A stretch of DNA of 64,000 nucleotides from Clarireedia homoeocarpa (GCA_001465935.1 LNKV01000002.1:62001-126000); one strand, 5' to 3'. Numbered from the stretch's first letter, positions 11,196-24,714 are shown. Notes: a model not told the origin generated them from the letters alone. A program made the numbers and translations.

Positions 11196-13501
11196 CCCAG
11201 CTATTGCCATGCGATATTCTATCTATGTCGATGCACCCACTCACCCAATAAATGAACCCCCGTGCCAGAAAGAAACTCCAAAGAGGAAATCTGAATAAAA
11301 TCCTACCCATCCATCCATGTCTTCTCTATTTTATCGTTTTCCATTCTTTGGGACAACCAGACAATAGCGACCCAAAACACCACGCGGAAATGAGCACTCC
11401 GTAGATCCAAACCCAACGACCAGCGACCGGGGAACGGGAGTACCCAACCGGAAACCCCTCGTCCCTGGTCCCTTGTGTCCAAGCGTATCAATCACACTTT
11501 CTCAAAAGAGAGCTTCTGGAAGGGAAATTGATCTGCTCATGTGTTGAAGCGAAAGAGTTGGGTTAGGTTAGAACGAACAGTACTGTAACCACCATCATGC
11601 TCTCTCGACTTTCTCTCTGGATTCAATTCCGGGGGTTTGGATCCTGGAAATTTGCGATGTGGAGTCACTTTCTCCTTGGGCCTGGGAATATACACGATGG
11701 AAGGAAGGGGAGGGGTACATACGTACATACTGGCTCGTTGGGAGTTATCTCGGTACCGTCGCAAAGGAAATTGACGACACGCATGATGATGATGCCGCTG
11801 CTGCTGCTGCCATGTGTCGAAAAAGAACAGACAAAAAAGGGTCTAACTGCAGTCAGTGAACTAACTTACTGGGTAGCACGACTTACAGTCATGATTAAGA
11901 TTGAGATAGAGCGGATAGAGCGGGCAGGCACGGGAGGGAAGCAGAAAAGGGTTTCTGCTAGAACACAACAGTGGGGACGGCAAGCTTCGAGAATAGGGGA
12001 TGGAAGCTTCTTTTCCATTACCTCAAGAAGGACTGTGTGTGGTGTGTTATGTGAGTCGGGTCTGTGTTGTGTTGCATGAACCCAATTCTGAGAAAGGAAA
12101 GGACTTTTGACGTAGAAAGCTTCATTCAGACAATTCCCGCGGGATGATCTAAAACATTGCTATCAATTGAGACTTTTGCCATAGGAATTGAATTCTGATA
12201 GCGGAAACGGGTAAGTATAGAAAAACGTGCATGGACAACAACGAGTCAGGACCCTGGTTTTTTCTTTTTCCTGATTGTTTAGCTGCGGGAAGGGATAGGT
12301 GTTGTAGCGCTTTGAACATAGTCGTCGTGCGTATCTGAGTGAGTAAGGGAGTAGTGATACTTTGCGAATAGGAGAGCCCACGAGCTGCATGTTTCAAAAG
12401 CGTTCGAAACAACCGCCGAAGCCCGGACGGAGGGGATGTTGTGGATTGCACGCAAACTCGAGAGAGTCAATTCATCAACAGCCTCATATTTCTTTTACTT
12501 TTTTCTTGAGACGTTCGTGTTTTCATCTTGCTACGGCAATCCCATTGCATCTTGCACACCTCAATCTCCCCTTCCCCTCCCATCGTGAAACAATCGGCTT
12601 ATTCTGCCTAGCCAAGTACCGTATATCAATTAAACCAAACCATCGCTTCTACCCAGCCGACCATGGCAATTCCCAAACACGAAGAAGATGAGACTATTAT
12701 TACTTTGTACGCAAAAAGAAAAAAGAAGAGAAGAAAAACAAACGGCCCCACCCTCGAGATCACCTCTCATTCCAGCCGCCGGTAACAAAATCCAAGCGAC
12801 CCGGCGCCTGTATATCTGCTTTCGTTTTTCATTAAAATTTTCCAAGAGATGTGAACCCATGTTCGGATCTCCATCCAACCCCTATCCTTGCAACCTAATT
12901 GGGTCCCCCGGCCAAAAAATAAGAACAAATCAAATAAAATAATAAAAAATAATATTTTTTCTTTGGATAGAATTAAAATTCTCGTGATACGCAAAAAAAT
13001 GCGCCCGCCGCCCGACCAGGGGGGGGGTTTTGGAATCCCCTTCTTCCCCTTGGAATGGAATTTTTGCCTATCATCCATCCATCCCCCAAGTTATCGGGTA
13101 AGCCAGAACACGCGCACGAATAGGATTGATTCCCCAAATTTTACCATTTTACCCAACCCAATCAATCACTCGTGATTGGAAAAAAAAGAAGAAAGGAAGA
13201 AAGACCCTTCGGACATGAAAAGCATCATCATGTGATTTGGCCGAAAATGAAAAAGAGGAAAATCCCCCAACCCCTACAAGTACTAATGTACCCACCCTGC
13301 TGATCACATGGCCTCTCTCGCTGAACGGACATTGTTACAACTTCCCGGCGCATAATTATTCCTTCCGCTCGGCTCTCTCTCTGTCGCGCGCACGAGTGAG
13401 TACAAGTACGCAGAAGTCCGTCCAAAGGCATAATAATGAATGAAATGAAATTTTGCCGCAATGACGCACGCATGTGACAGGTTGATCACGCCCCGAAACG
13501 G

Positions 13502-13523
13502 CTCTCTCTCTCTCTCTCTCTCT
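13502..13523. repeat. (CT)11 microsatellite
   Basis: Uninterrupted CT dinucleotides. The reverse-strand Arg/Glu-repeat ORFs across it are artefacts of the repeat. Confidence 0.9.
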
Positions 13524-13711
13524 TTCTTTGGCCAACCTGCGTCCACTTTCTGAAAATGAGGCGGAAAGCGGGGGCATAACCTAACCACGGGGTATTTTGT
13601 TCCCTTTGAGCGAAAAAAATCAAAATTAATTTGACACTCAGGTCTCTCTTTCTCGTGCGTGTGGTCTGTGGCCACTGGAAAGTATCGTATTTTTTGAGTG
13701 GAGGTGGGTGC

Positions 13712-13729
13712 TGGTGGTGGTGGTGGTGG
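13712..13729. repeat. (TGG)6 microsatellite
   Basis: Six copies of TGG; no gene context. Confidence 0.85.
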
Positions 13730-16700
13730 CGAATAATTCCCAGTCGCAGAAAAGGCATGTGATGATGCAAACTCGTCTCGTGTACGGACGGAGTATAGTA
13801 CGTACCGGACTTCGTACTGTGTGTTACTTACTATAGTAAAAATTGCGCGAAATAATAACGCCGGCCGAGATTGCCCTTGGCTTGATACAGTAGGGCCTAT
13901 TTTTACATGACCCGTACAGGACGGATTGTGGGGGTTGGTGTTATGGGGGAAAAGAATTACGGGGGCGAAGGCTTGTTTTCTTGTTGGCTTCGTCGTGTTT
14001 TGGCTCCGCTGTATGTCTCGCGCCGGCTTGCGTATTGTGCGTACCTACTGTACCTACAGTATCGAGTAGTGTACATTGTATGTACATACATACATACAGT
14101 GCAGTGAGTGCAGTGCGGTACTGTGGCTGTACCGGACCACTGGAAGTCGAGGCAGGTAATCGGTATTTGCCCACGGGTACGCTACTTCCGTACAAATGCA
14201 TTCGTATCTCTGACTCCAACTCGGACTAAACTTCGGGCCGCCGTCGTTGATTTTGGGTGGAGAGATACAGTGGAGGAAGAGCGATAGTCAGTCAGTCAGA
14301 TTGCTTACATGTAGCTAACTTCTCCGTACAGCACAGTAAATTAGTAGGTAGATCATTTGGACTTTCCTCTTGACAAGCAGTGCACCAAGGACAGTGCAGA
14401 GAGTAGATCATGTGTGAAGTGGTACAAGATGATTCGTGCGGGAAACATGTGGTTGGTTGGTGGACTTGTAACAACTATCTATATTTCAAATGTACCGAGG
14501 AGCAAAATGCGGAGAGGAGAGCGGGGTTTTGGTGGATTTCTTTTGTGTAGATTTCTTTTAGTTGGTATTTTAAATAGAATGAATGAATGTATTTGATTTT
14601 AAAATTGAATTTGTATTTTCACAAACAAATTAAAGGAAAAAAGAGGAGAAAGAGGTTTGAAACTAAGAATAGCTGTACTTCTTTGGATGTTACTCTGTTC
14701 TGTCCCTTTGAAACTTGAAAGGAAAATGAAACGGAGTCAAAGATCTATAAGAGTCTAATAAAGGATCCTATTCCATTCCCAGAACGTGCTCGTCAAATGC
14801 CGCCCACGAGGTTACCGGCTAAATGAATAAGCCTGGGTTGCGATGCAGGATCTGCCTTGCGCTTATAACATAGTCGCCGCGTGTCTATTGATTGCGTTGT
14901 GCAATTCCTAAATGTCTATATCAAAAAAAGGGACAATGGAATATCTCACTAGGGGGTGAATGATTCCACACTGTTTCCTATCCCCCTTCATATACCGGGT
15001 CTGGGAAATCCGAGGGCGCGCTCTGACTGGTCTCCTTCCGAGGTCAATGGGGAGGGGAGAGGCTGAGAACGTGGCGGAGTTGGGATTATCCTTCATAAGA
15101 TGAGCTTCAGCTCCTTACGTGCTCGTGATTCGACTTCTCCGGGGTCCTGGTATATCCGCAGGGAAGAGATGCATGTATAATATATATGCATGTTATATAA
15201 GACTGACTGATGATGACCTACTTGACTTGACTTTTTGGAGTTCCAGGCTGACTATGCGGGGATTGCGATTGCGATTGCGATTTTGAGATTGCGGGGTATA
15301 AAATAGGCAATGCGGTGAGCGAGATATAGGTGAAGATGACCTGAAGAAGATCTTCACCCTTTGTCTGCCTAATAGCACACATGCAACTCTCGCTCCTTAC
15401 AAACGAGATGGTGTGCAGGGCACGAGCAAATGGATACCGAGTAGCCATTCCACCATCTATCGCAGGGCTGAGAATAGAGTATGCAGGTAAGTTTTTGATC
15501 GGGGGAGGGGAAGGGGAAAAGGGGGTATCAGATGATGGGACTTTGGGGCTTATGCGTTGTACAACAGAGGAGATCATCTTCCCATCTTTCCAAATCGCCA
15601 AGTTACAGAGTGTTATCAATGTCACTGTAAATCCTTTCTTGTTCTTGATTGCTTTCGCGAGGTGCTTAACGCCGCCGCCGCAGCGCGGTAGGGAGAAAAA
15701 GTAAGATCATCTGCACATTGTTTTGCTGGTCCACGAACGAACAAACGAAGAGAGAGTCAGGGGTCCAAAACGGTCAAGAGTAGTGGAAGTCGTAATAACA
15801 GCAGTGTATGGATCCTCGCGCCGGGCGCAGCGCAAGACCAACCAACTGTTATTTAGTCACTGGTTTTTGGGCAACGGCGCTTCATTATAGGCCTGGCCTC
15901 GGATCTGGTCGCCTGCTGATGAGATTCTTGTATCTTCAGAGTGCCTGCTCGCTGAGCTGTGATGTGATGGGATGGGATGTTTCATGAGTTGTTCAAAAAA
16001 GCTCGTGTGGTATGTGTGAGGTGCAATAATCTTATGTTTTGCTGGCTATTTTTTTGCGCGCGCGCATGACTGTTCCCGTTGCGGTTGCGAGAGGGGGGTT
16101 TTCTTGTTTTTACTGATTACTGTAACCGCCAATGAAAATATTGGACTTTACCTGCACTCGGACAGGACTGGACCTCGGTGATGATGATAAGACCTGATAA
16201 GGCTTGAGATCGGCGGCGTAACGCGCCGTGCAGTAAGTAGGTCTTATTGATAATTCCATTCATTATCTTTCTCGTCTTGTGATGGATGATGAAAAGCAAA
16301 AAGTGCCTACCTCTCTTGGGCGAAGGAGTTGTTTTTTACTTCCTTTTTCTTGGTTGATACAAGGCATGCTATCTCCGTTTAGAATAGCAATGCAGTAGTA
16401 ACAGTAATGGCTGAGAATGAGGATGACGGTCCGTTCCCGAGGGGGAGAGGTTGATTTGACAGAATTTTGATCATGCGGTCTGGATCCTTTGGTCGGGGGT
16501 AAAAACGTGGGGTAGGCGTGGGGGAGGGAGGCGAGACCGGCTGGGGTGGAAAGTACAATGAATGGGATATAGGAATTTGGAAGCAATAGCGCGAATAGTG
16601 ACGAGTATTGCACTTTTATTGTTGAAGTTGGAGGAGGATTGAATTAAAACTCTCCTTGCCTGATTGTCCACGTTGAAAGATGTAGATCTGTAAATATTGT

Positions 16701-17380
16701 ACCTCCTACATCGCAAAACATCCATCCATCCATACAGAATGTACCTCATCCTCTAGTAATCAACTATATCACCACATCACCACACCACCATATTACACGT
16801 CAGATACCGAATGTTCCTGTGAACCTGATCGACGTTTGACAACAAAAGCAACGGGGTACGGGGAAGACGATTCCTAAGTTCCGGGGACTAGGTATATGGT
16901 GAGAAAAGGTTCGTGTTCTTGTCAGAATATGATAGCCGGAAAGAATTAAAAAAAGTAAGAGATGCGCAGGAGATCTGACAAGTTGGGTGGGATTGGGAAA
17001 TCTCATCCCAACGCACACTCGCATGCAGCCCTTTTTGATATGTTCAGAGCGTGTGAAATTAGATATAGTATTGCGATCGTGGATCTGGAATCGTTTGTTC
17101 GGTTGGGGGCTTGTCAGCTTGGAAGGTTAGAAGTGACCTTTTCCTACGGGATACTACCTTCTAACCCGGTTTGCAGGTATTATCTTGTGTTAGCTGCTGA
17201 GTAGATTACGAGATTGAAGATAATGGATAGATTCCGTGATTTTGGGTAAGAGGAAACTAAAACTGTATACGCCGTAGAGAAAGGAGCAACCGCAAAGGGT
17301 GATTCCCGAAGAGGAAGTCGGAAGCACTATATCCACGAGTTTCATTCCTTTGGCTAATGCTTGCTGGTGCTCGTTGTCTC

Positions 17381-17404
17381 ATGATGATGATGATGATGAT
17401 GATG
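17381..17404. repeat. (ATG)8 microsatellite
   Basis: Eight perfect ATG copies. Short Asp- or His-run ORFs over it come from the repeat. Confidence 0.9.
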
Positions 17405-18397
17405 TGCGTGCTCCTCTGAAAAAGAAAGGCTGGACTTTGGGTCGTTTCGAGGGCTGTTTACGATGCTTTGAACCCAGCTGGAGTGATCTTTGACCAACCG
17501 AAAAGTCATGAACATCTGACATTGTGTGCAACACTCCTCATCATCAAAAAGAGCCACTTTGTAAAGACCCCCGTCTCCCCCTTTGAAACTTGGGTGTTGG
17601 GTTAATCTGGGGGAAAGACATTGGAACCGCTGCGGTGTCCGTTTTTTTTTTTTTCAATATCTGTGGGGGAAGTACTGCGTATGGGGTGATACATTGCGGT
17701 TACCTTTGAGACTCCCGGTCCTACCCAAGGTTTCCCTTCTCGTCGATGGAGATATCAATAGTACTATATTACTACCTAGGTACCATGAACGTACTCAATT
17801 TGCTTCTGATTCCACAGTGAAAGTATTGGCAATGCTTTACTCCGCCGTTGAAGTAAGTTCCCACTTGCCCCTCTCTCACAACGTTTGTGGAGAACAAGAG
17901 AAAGAGAGAGAACGAATTCGTATCCACGCATGATCCCGAGGTTCTCGCAAGGAGAACGTTCAACTTTTCCAGGTCACGACGAAGTACAAGTTCTGACGGG
18001 GGCCCAGATTACTCCCGTATACTAAGCATCTGGGATGAGTCGTCGTTGATGATGACAAGCTAAGACATCTGAACCTCCCTTAATGGGCCGACTATTAATG
18101 GGATCAAAGCTCTTACCATCACAGTAAATGTTATGAGATCGGTGGTTATGCCATCCCATCGGATATGATCTTTCGCGGTCAACATGAGGGAAATGAGACT
18201 CGCGAGCTAGACCAAAACATCCGAATGACCGGCCGGGATATGAGATTATCCTTCTCGGTGAATGTGAATCGCAGATCGATTTAGCATGTACAGTACAGTA
18301 TACGTAGGTAGGACGTATGGATGGATGTAAGATTACGATTCGACCTATTTTTCTTCATTCCAACATAACATACCCGCAAGGCACAGCAGCAGTTTGG

Positions 18398-18450
18398 CGA
18401 TGGACGATGGACGATGGACGATGGACGATGGACGGATGGACGGATGGATG
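18398..18450. repeat. 7-8 bp minisatellite (CGATGGA / CGGATGGA)
   Basis: About five copies of CGATGGA pass into CGGATGGA copies. Confidence 0.85.
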
Positions 18451-18669
18451 GGGTAGACGATGGCCCGTTGTGTTCCGCTCGTAAAAAAGGCCGGGATCCA
18501 GATCAGTGGAGGGTTGCGCGTGGGCAAAATGGTGATACCCAAGAAGTATCCAGGTGTGCTAGGATCGTTGTTGACGATGACCAGCTTGGTTCCAACGATT
18601 CGGAATGTTTACCTTGGCCAGCTTTGCAAGAGGAGAGGTCGCGATTGAGAGGGTTTGGCTGAATTATTT

Positions 18670-18830
18670 GTATGGATTGTATGGATTGTATGGATTGTAT
18701 GTGTTGTATGTGTTGTATGGATTGTATGGATTGTATGGATTGTATGGATTGTATAGTATTGTATGTATTGTATGTATTGTATAGTATTGTATGTATTGTA
18801 TGTATTGTATGTATTGCATGTATTGCATGT
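18670..18830. repeat. 9-bp minisatellite (GTATGGATT and variants)
   Basis: About 17-18 head-to-tail copies of a 9-bp unit: GTATGGATT, then GTATGTGTT, GTATGTATT and GCATGTATT variants, with two 10-bp units GTATAGTATT. Variants are grouped in blocks, as expected for expansion by slippage or unequal exchange. The Tyr/Asn/Thr-rich minus-strand ORFs are artefacts of it. Confidence 0.93.
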
Positions 18831-19425
18831 TACCCTTCTTGGTGGTGACACTATTCATTATTGCTTTCAGGCTCTTTCCATAGGCTTCACACCATCAACT
18901 TCCCCGGAGGTCGGCAGACGCCAGAAATAATCATGGAAAAGCCAGGGCGAGACATCCAAGGCAAGACTGAAGCCAACCGCCCTTTGAGGGGAGAGGACGG
19001 ATTGAGAATATTACTCTATTGCTACATAGTTTGAATGCGACTAGATCTTAGTATCGTTGCATGAATAATGCATTGCCTCTTGTGGCGAAATTGGGAGCAC
19101 AGTGGGTGGTGGGTGGTGGTGGTGGTGGATTCGGCCTGATCTGGACAGAAAAAGAAGGCTGAGATGTGAGCGAAAGCCTCCAAAACGCATCAGCTGTCCA
19201 CGGATTGCGCTGTTCGCCCAAGCGTCCTTCCTCTGCATTGGTTCCAATACGGGGGCTATTCATCAGCAGCTTCCAGCCTTTCAGCGCCTTTGTCGCCCAG
19301 CACAGGCACAGACATTGGTTCATCGTTCAGAGCTGGTCAGGGTCCTCCGGGCCCAAACCAAGTCACTATCGAGTGCTTGGTGGGAAAAAGTCAGTCACTT
19401 GAGCACTATCTGATGACAGTATGGG

Positions 19426-19543
19426 GTAGGAGGTATGAGGCAGGAGGCAGGAGGCAGAAGGCAGGAGGCAGGAGGTATGAGGTAGGAGGTATGAGGTAGG
19501 AGGTATGAGGTAGGAGGTATGATGTAGGAGGCAGGAGGTAGGC
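19426..19543. repeat. 7-bp minisatellite (AGGAGGC/T and AGGTATG)
   Basis: Purine-rich tandem units with GGAGGCA and GGAGGTA/TGAGGTA alternation, about 16 units. Confidence 0.9.
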
Positions 19544-19674
19544 GGGTTTTCGTGCAATTGTCGGTCCTTGGTTCCGTTGACACCAGCACTTTCATACGGA
19601 CGGAGTATTGATTGTGTTTTGATTGAATGAATAAGAATTAAATCGAGTCCGGTGGTATGTATCATTCAAGCGTT

Positions 19675-19740
19675 CAATCATATCATTTAATCATATAATC
19701 ATATAATCATATAATCATATAATCATTCAATCATTCAACC
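19675..19740. repeat. 8-bp minisatellite (ATAATCAT)
   Basis: Four ATAATCAT-type copies are flanked by degenerate TCATTCAA copies; A/T-rich. Confidence 0.85.
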
Positions 19741-20952
19741 TACCGTGCTTCGTACGGAAGTACCCTATGCTATGCACTCACCCAAAGTACCCGACCCAAT
19801 GTGCATGGTACAGATGGTACAGGAGCCAACAGACGAGAGGGCATTCTCAGCATCAAACGCCCCAACGCATAAAATTAGGACATGTGTAAGAGGATTCGCT
19901 GGAGGAAGGCCTGATACTTCACTCGAAATCCACCGTGAGGCAGTCATGGGCAGCCGTGGGCAGTCATGGGCAGTCATGTCATGAAGCATAAACATAAAAG
20001 CCAATCAACCCATCGTCAGTGTACACAGGGTCCTTCGCCATCGCTGGCTGACTCAAGACGTTTGTCCCTTTCTTGTGGCAGTCATTAGGGCCACTTTTTT
20101 GAGTTGCCTGTTTGAAACCTCATGGCAATAGAAGCAGTGACTCTAGACACAGTACACGAAGGATAGCAGAAACCGGAAGCAGAAAGCAGAAACCAGCACG
20201 CAGGGGGTGATCGGATTGAATGACCAGGTACCGACGTGTAGAACTGACTGAGGAGCTATGAGGCGCTAGGTGAAGTGAACTGAAGTGAGCACATGAATAA
20301 GAATAGGACCCTAGACCACAAACTGCCTACTTCCACTTGCTCCACTAGGCTAATCCCATGCGAAACAGCAGAAGAGCCGTGCGCTTACCTCGATGGAGCA
20401 GTACAGAACAGCCAAGTGCCTCTTCGGGTCTAGCGCGGCACCCTAGCGTCATGGCCCAACATCCCCCAATGTTACCCAAACGGGCACTCGAATTTTGCGA
20501 CGCTAGAGTATTTATGGCGTCCTAGTGCCTAGCTCGGTTCTCCATCCACGCTCCCATCCTCATGCTCATGCTCATCCACATCCACATCCACATCCTCGTC
20601 CACATCCACATCCACCACAAATCCACTCTATCGGGGAAGAGAAATGTTAGGAAGTCTAGCCCTGCCTACTGCTTGCTAGCATATCCTTCCACCTTTGCAC
20701 CCTTCCCTTCCCTCCCACCCATACCCCATTCACCCACAACCCAAAACTTGGACGCTCAAATCTAATTCACCGACAATTTGGGAAAGTTATCCACTGTTTT
20801 CCGCCTTTCTGCAAAAGCAACGAAGACTTATCTAAAATACCACCGACCAGCACACAATCACATTTACCTACCTTTCGTTTTCAGATGTCAAACCCGACTT
20901 CATATACTCCCACCATTCCTCCACCACTTGCACTTTCCACCTCGACCTTTTA

Positions 20953-21469
20953 ACAGCAACCACAACCACAACCACATCAACATCAACATCAACACCTCCA
21001 CTACCACTGCCACTGCCACTGCCACTGCCACTGCCACCAACTCCCTCACCTATTCTACGCTCACCTCACCTGGAGTACTACAAAAGAAGAAGGAAAAGAA
21101 AAAAGGGTTCCAAGAAGCACATTCAATCCTGCAGCTCGCCGCTTGTCGATTCATCGGACCCCAAGTCGATTTGTTCCGAAAGCATACATTTACACCCACC
21201 CGCCCACTTCCGTCACCACTATTACTACCACTACCACCACCACCACCACCACCACACACCCTTTCCCTCCCACACGACTTTGAAAAAACTCTTTCGGAGC
21301 CTTATTGTCAATCATCTCCCCTTCGAACCCGAAGTTGATTCGCAATAAATTCGTTTCAATCCACAACATTCCTCGATCCTCCTTCGCGATCAATTCGCGA
21401 TCTCTCCCCGCAGTCGTGCCTTCGCAACCATAGCAGCTCGTGCTTTCGAGCAACCTAGATACAATCATC
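20953..21469 (+). promoter_or_regulatory. Probable promoter and long pyrimidine-rich 5' leader of the GATA-like gene
   Basis: The 500 bases before the start at 21470 are C/A/T-rich and almost free of G runs on the plus strand, as is usual for fungal transcript leaders. They hold simple repeats (ACAACC, ATCAAC and CACTGC blocks at 20953-21039; CCA run at about 21227-21256). The transcription start site cannot be fixed by eye. Confidence 0.45.
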
Positions 21470-23332
21470 ATGCCTTCCAGATTAGATACGCCCGTCCTAA
21501 CGGTCGATGTTGGCCTCATTCACAAAGTCGATACTAGAAACGTCGAGAACCTTTACAGCATGTGGACTGGTGAGTAGTTCCCAATCCAATTGATCGTGGA
21601 GTCATTCGCATTCCTACGATGCAATATCTAACATTCCTCAATAGTCTTCTCCCGATGCGCTGGATCATTAGAAGAGGGTCGTCGCTTAGAAAACCTGAGT
21701 TGGAGATTATGGAACCGCGAAACCTTCTGCTGTGAACCCACTTCAGAAGCCAACGCCACAACACCCGCAATCTCGATAGCCTCCAGAACTTCCGAAGGTC
21801 GATATTCATCAGACCTACCTGAGCTCTCCGGTAGCCTCGATTCCGTAGTGGACGAAGAAGCCCTCGAATTCGAGAACGAAAGCACCGAGGCCTCCCCACT
21901 CGATATCTCACATCCTCACATCCGAAGACAAGATTCTTGCAATAGCCGGAGTCGTGGTCGCGAACGCCATATTACACCTGACGATCTCGAGAAGATGGTC
22001 ATCACTATCAAAGAGAAGAAGGATTTGGCACCTCTTACCTTGACCACACCTTACCTCGCACCTCTTACCGAAAGAATACCTCAATTACCTCAATTCCCTA
22101 AGATGCAACCAACCACCCCTCAACTCCCCGAGAAGAGCTCAACATCCTCCGAGTCCGTCTCTCAACGCTCAATCCCATCTACCCGATCCGATTCGTCGAG
22201 TGGCACATCTGAAAAGAGTGCTACAAGCATCGTAAAAGGGTTCTCACTCTCCCCTGCCCACATCAGCAGCTCGATGCGATCCATCCCTGTTAACACAGCA
22301 CCATCTTCCATTCCAACTGCCGATTTGGCTGCAGTTGATACTTCAAAGGCTCCTGCCCCAAAGAAGAAGCAAATGTTTGCTCTTGGCGGATCATCTGGAG
22401 AGGACTCACTCAGCGAGCAAGCTGCTTCAATGGACAACAAGCCAGAACTAAAGAAGAAGCTAGCAGTCTTCAGCTTCGGAGGATCATCAAATGAGGATGA
22501 AGCGTCTCTGCCACACCGAATGCAACCACGCAGCAGCTTGACACACAAGTTGCAAAAGCCATTGGTTAAGAAGCAAACCTCCTTCCAAGAGGAGGTTGCC
22601 ACACGAACGATTCTCGAAGAACAGCCATTCGATGACGATGTCTTCGAGACTGACGAAGATGATGACGACGATGACGTTGACGAGAGCGCCATTGACGACG
22701 ATGACGACTCTTCTGACTGGGAAGATTCTGTTGAAGATAGCGGCAACGCAAGCATCGATGAGAAGACCTTCTTCCAGCGCGTCGACTCCAGACCTCAACT
22801 CACATCGAGACGCTCATTGATTACCACCATGCTTCATCAAAACGATCGTGCTCAAGCACTTGCCACTGCTGCTTCTCGATCCACACCTGCCTTGCGCCGA
22901 TCAAGAAACTCCTCACCTAATGGGCCATCTCTCGCCGCATCCCCTGAATCCGATGACGGTGCTGGTCTCATGATGAGAGGTCTCAAGCCAATCTCTGAGA
23001 TTCCTCGATCCATCGCTCAGCCTATCATGAAGACAAACAACAACACCACCGCTCATCAACAAGCACTCTCACCTAGAACTACTCGACGCAACATGCTTGC
23101 AACTGAGTTGACTGTCAGTCTTCGTCAGAACCTCCTTTGGGAGAGACGTCAAAAGTCTTCTGTCAACGAAGCCGCAGCAGCTCTCAAGCGACGACACACC
23201 GCACACGATGTCGCGAACCTCAAACAATTTCCTGAGAAGGTTCACATGGATAAGGATGACACAGCACTTAACTCCAGCTGGAACCAATACTTCAGCCAAG
23301 GATTGGGTGAATATCACTCCAAAGGATGGTAG
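21470..23332 (+). CDS. GATA-like DUF1752 / DUF3295 regulator (AreA-N-term-like)
   Basis: Exons 21470-21569 and 21645-23332 give 595 residues; the 75-bp intron splits a Val codon. The N-terminus (~10-65: LIHKVDTRN, YSMWTVFSRCA, GRRLENLSWRLW) is the DUF1752 'GATA-like' domain, also found at the N-terminus of the nitrogen regulator AreA and in Mks1-type proteins. No GATA zinc finger (CxxC-x17-CxxC) follows. The middle has two copies of a KKK-x-F-GGSS-x-ED motif near residues 272-288 and 302-318, and an acidic Asp/Glu run at ~359-402. The last ~180 residues (RSLITTMLHQND to LGEYHSKGW) match the fungal DUF3295 region. A role in nutrient signalling without direct DNA binding is inferred from the family. 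The gene stands alone in ~30 kb of non-coding DNA. Confidence 0.88.
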
Positions 23333-24714
23333 TTTTTTTTTTCCACACATCACCTCGTGTTAGTCGCATAATGTAATAGGAGATTCTATTCGCGCATCGA
23401 GATATATCGACACAACATACAAACAACACATTACACGTTTTGGCTAAAAGTACACTCTGGTACATACAGCTTTACATTGGCTTCACAGCCACATAGCATT
23501 CATCGTCAAGGGGTTTCTTGGCACAGAACCCTGACGTGCGGAACATCACACGGCATAGCATTGGGCACGAATTAATGTCTTTTTGCTTTATTACAGCTTT
23601 GCATTTTACAGCGATTGTTTACAGCAGGATTGGGAAGGCATTTGTCTTTTTCATGCCTCTTTCTTTTTTCGATTCTACTTTACATATTCACATTACAATG
23701 GAGCAAAAGGAAAACTCCACAAATCATTCTGGGCGTTTTTTTTTTTTTTTTTTTTTTATGTTTCTAGGGGTATTACATCATACTTTGGTATGAGAATTTG
23801 TTCAACACCCACAACACGTCAAGTTGGGGAATGGGGGAAATTCAGAGACTTTGGGCAAACTGGAAATATTCGGTGTTTAAAATTACTTCGGGAAAGCAGA
23901 TCATGATGATGCCATCATTCTTTTTGCTTCTTTTTGATACCAGCAATTACTGGCGTTGGGATGATACCATGGATCTGCAAATAATAGTCGTTTGGGTTTT
24001 TTTTGTTTTTTAACTGTTTCACATTACTTTTTTTAAGCGTCATACTTCGTTCTCACGAGAATGAGTGTATGACCTTTGTGTACATGATGTTTTTTTTTTC
24101 TTCGATGGGGGTGGGATGAATAGGAGGCGTTTTTTTAGATTCATGCAGTGGAATACAAAAGTTAGGGAAGGGCAAGCAATTGGGAAGGAAGTTAGTTGGG
24201 CTGGATTGTTTGTACTAAGGATATTGGAAGGGAGAAGAAGCAAAGACGCAGAAGAAGAAAGAAACCGAAAGAGAGAATAACTTGGCTACTGGCTACTTGT
24301 CCATGTCATAGCACCTCTTTGAGTGAGCAACAGCAGCAGATTTTATTAGATAGGGAACCCAAGACCTCCAATCAGTGTGTGTGTCTTTTGGAGAGTTTGG
24401 AAAAAAAAAAATAATAAAATAGTTAAAATTACTTTGTGGTTCCTTTTGCTTGTGACTTTGTGACTTGTGACTTTGTGACTTGTGACTTGTGATTTGTGAT
24501 GTTCTGCGACAGAGAAGAGAAGAGAGAAAATCGTCTCGAGATCGAAAGGAAGGGAAAGGCATTCTGGAGCGCTCGAAAAAGTATATCATGGGGAGGAACA
24601 TCACATTTCCGACTGACCGTGTAGCTAACTACCGTCAGCATCATATCATCTCTATCTTTATTATCAGGTGATGATGGTGGTGGTGGTGATGGTGCTGCGA
24701 TTGTTAGACAGCGA
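23333..24714. other. 3' flank of the GATA-like gene
   Basis: No gene. It contains a 22-base poly-T tract (23736-23757), other T runs, and a TTGTGAC-type tandem repeat at about 24450-24500. Confidence 0.5.

Larger units (their letters stand above)
10085..17380. other. Gene-poor intergenic DNA, part 2
   Basis: No gene can be supported. Contents seen: a strong hairpin at 11110-11195, a (CT)11 tract at 13502-13523, (TGG)6 at 13712-13729, a GTAC-rich stretch around 13785-14130, and a G-rich run of nine at 13020-13028. The best ORF, 10334-10792, has no domain, low-complexity composition and no splice context. I leave it out. Confidence 0.45.
17405..20952. other. Gene-poor intergenic DNA, part 3, minisatellite-rich
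   Basis: No supportable gene. Four minisatellites of different unit length (7, 9, 7 and 8 bp) lie between 18398 and 19740. A CCACAT-type run follows at about 20561-20616. Confidence 0.5.

Noticed and set aside
15218..15625. Minus-strand ORF with a short hydrophobic stretch resembling a small membrane proteolipid (Pmp3-like)
   Set aside because: The key Pro-Pro and Gly-rich motifs of that family are absent, and the C-terminus is a translation of a GCGATT repeat.
18609..18858. Tyr/Asn/Thr-repeat ORFs on the minus strand
   Set aside because: They are direct translations of the 9-bp GTATGGATT array.
22162..22755. 197-codon minus-strand ORF, Ser-rich
   Set aside because: It is the reverse of the Asp/Glu- and Ser-rich part of the GATA-like gene, whose plus-strand frame has clear family motifs.
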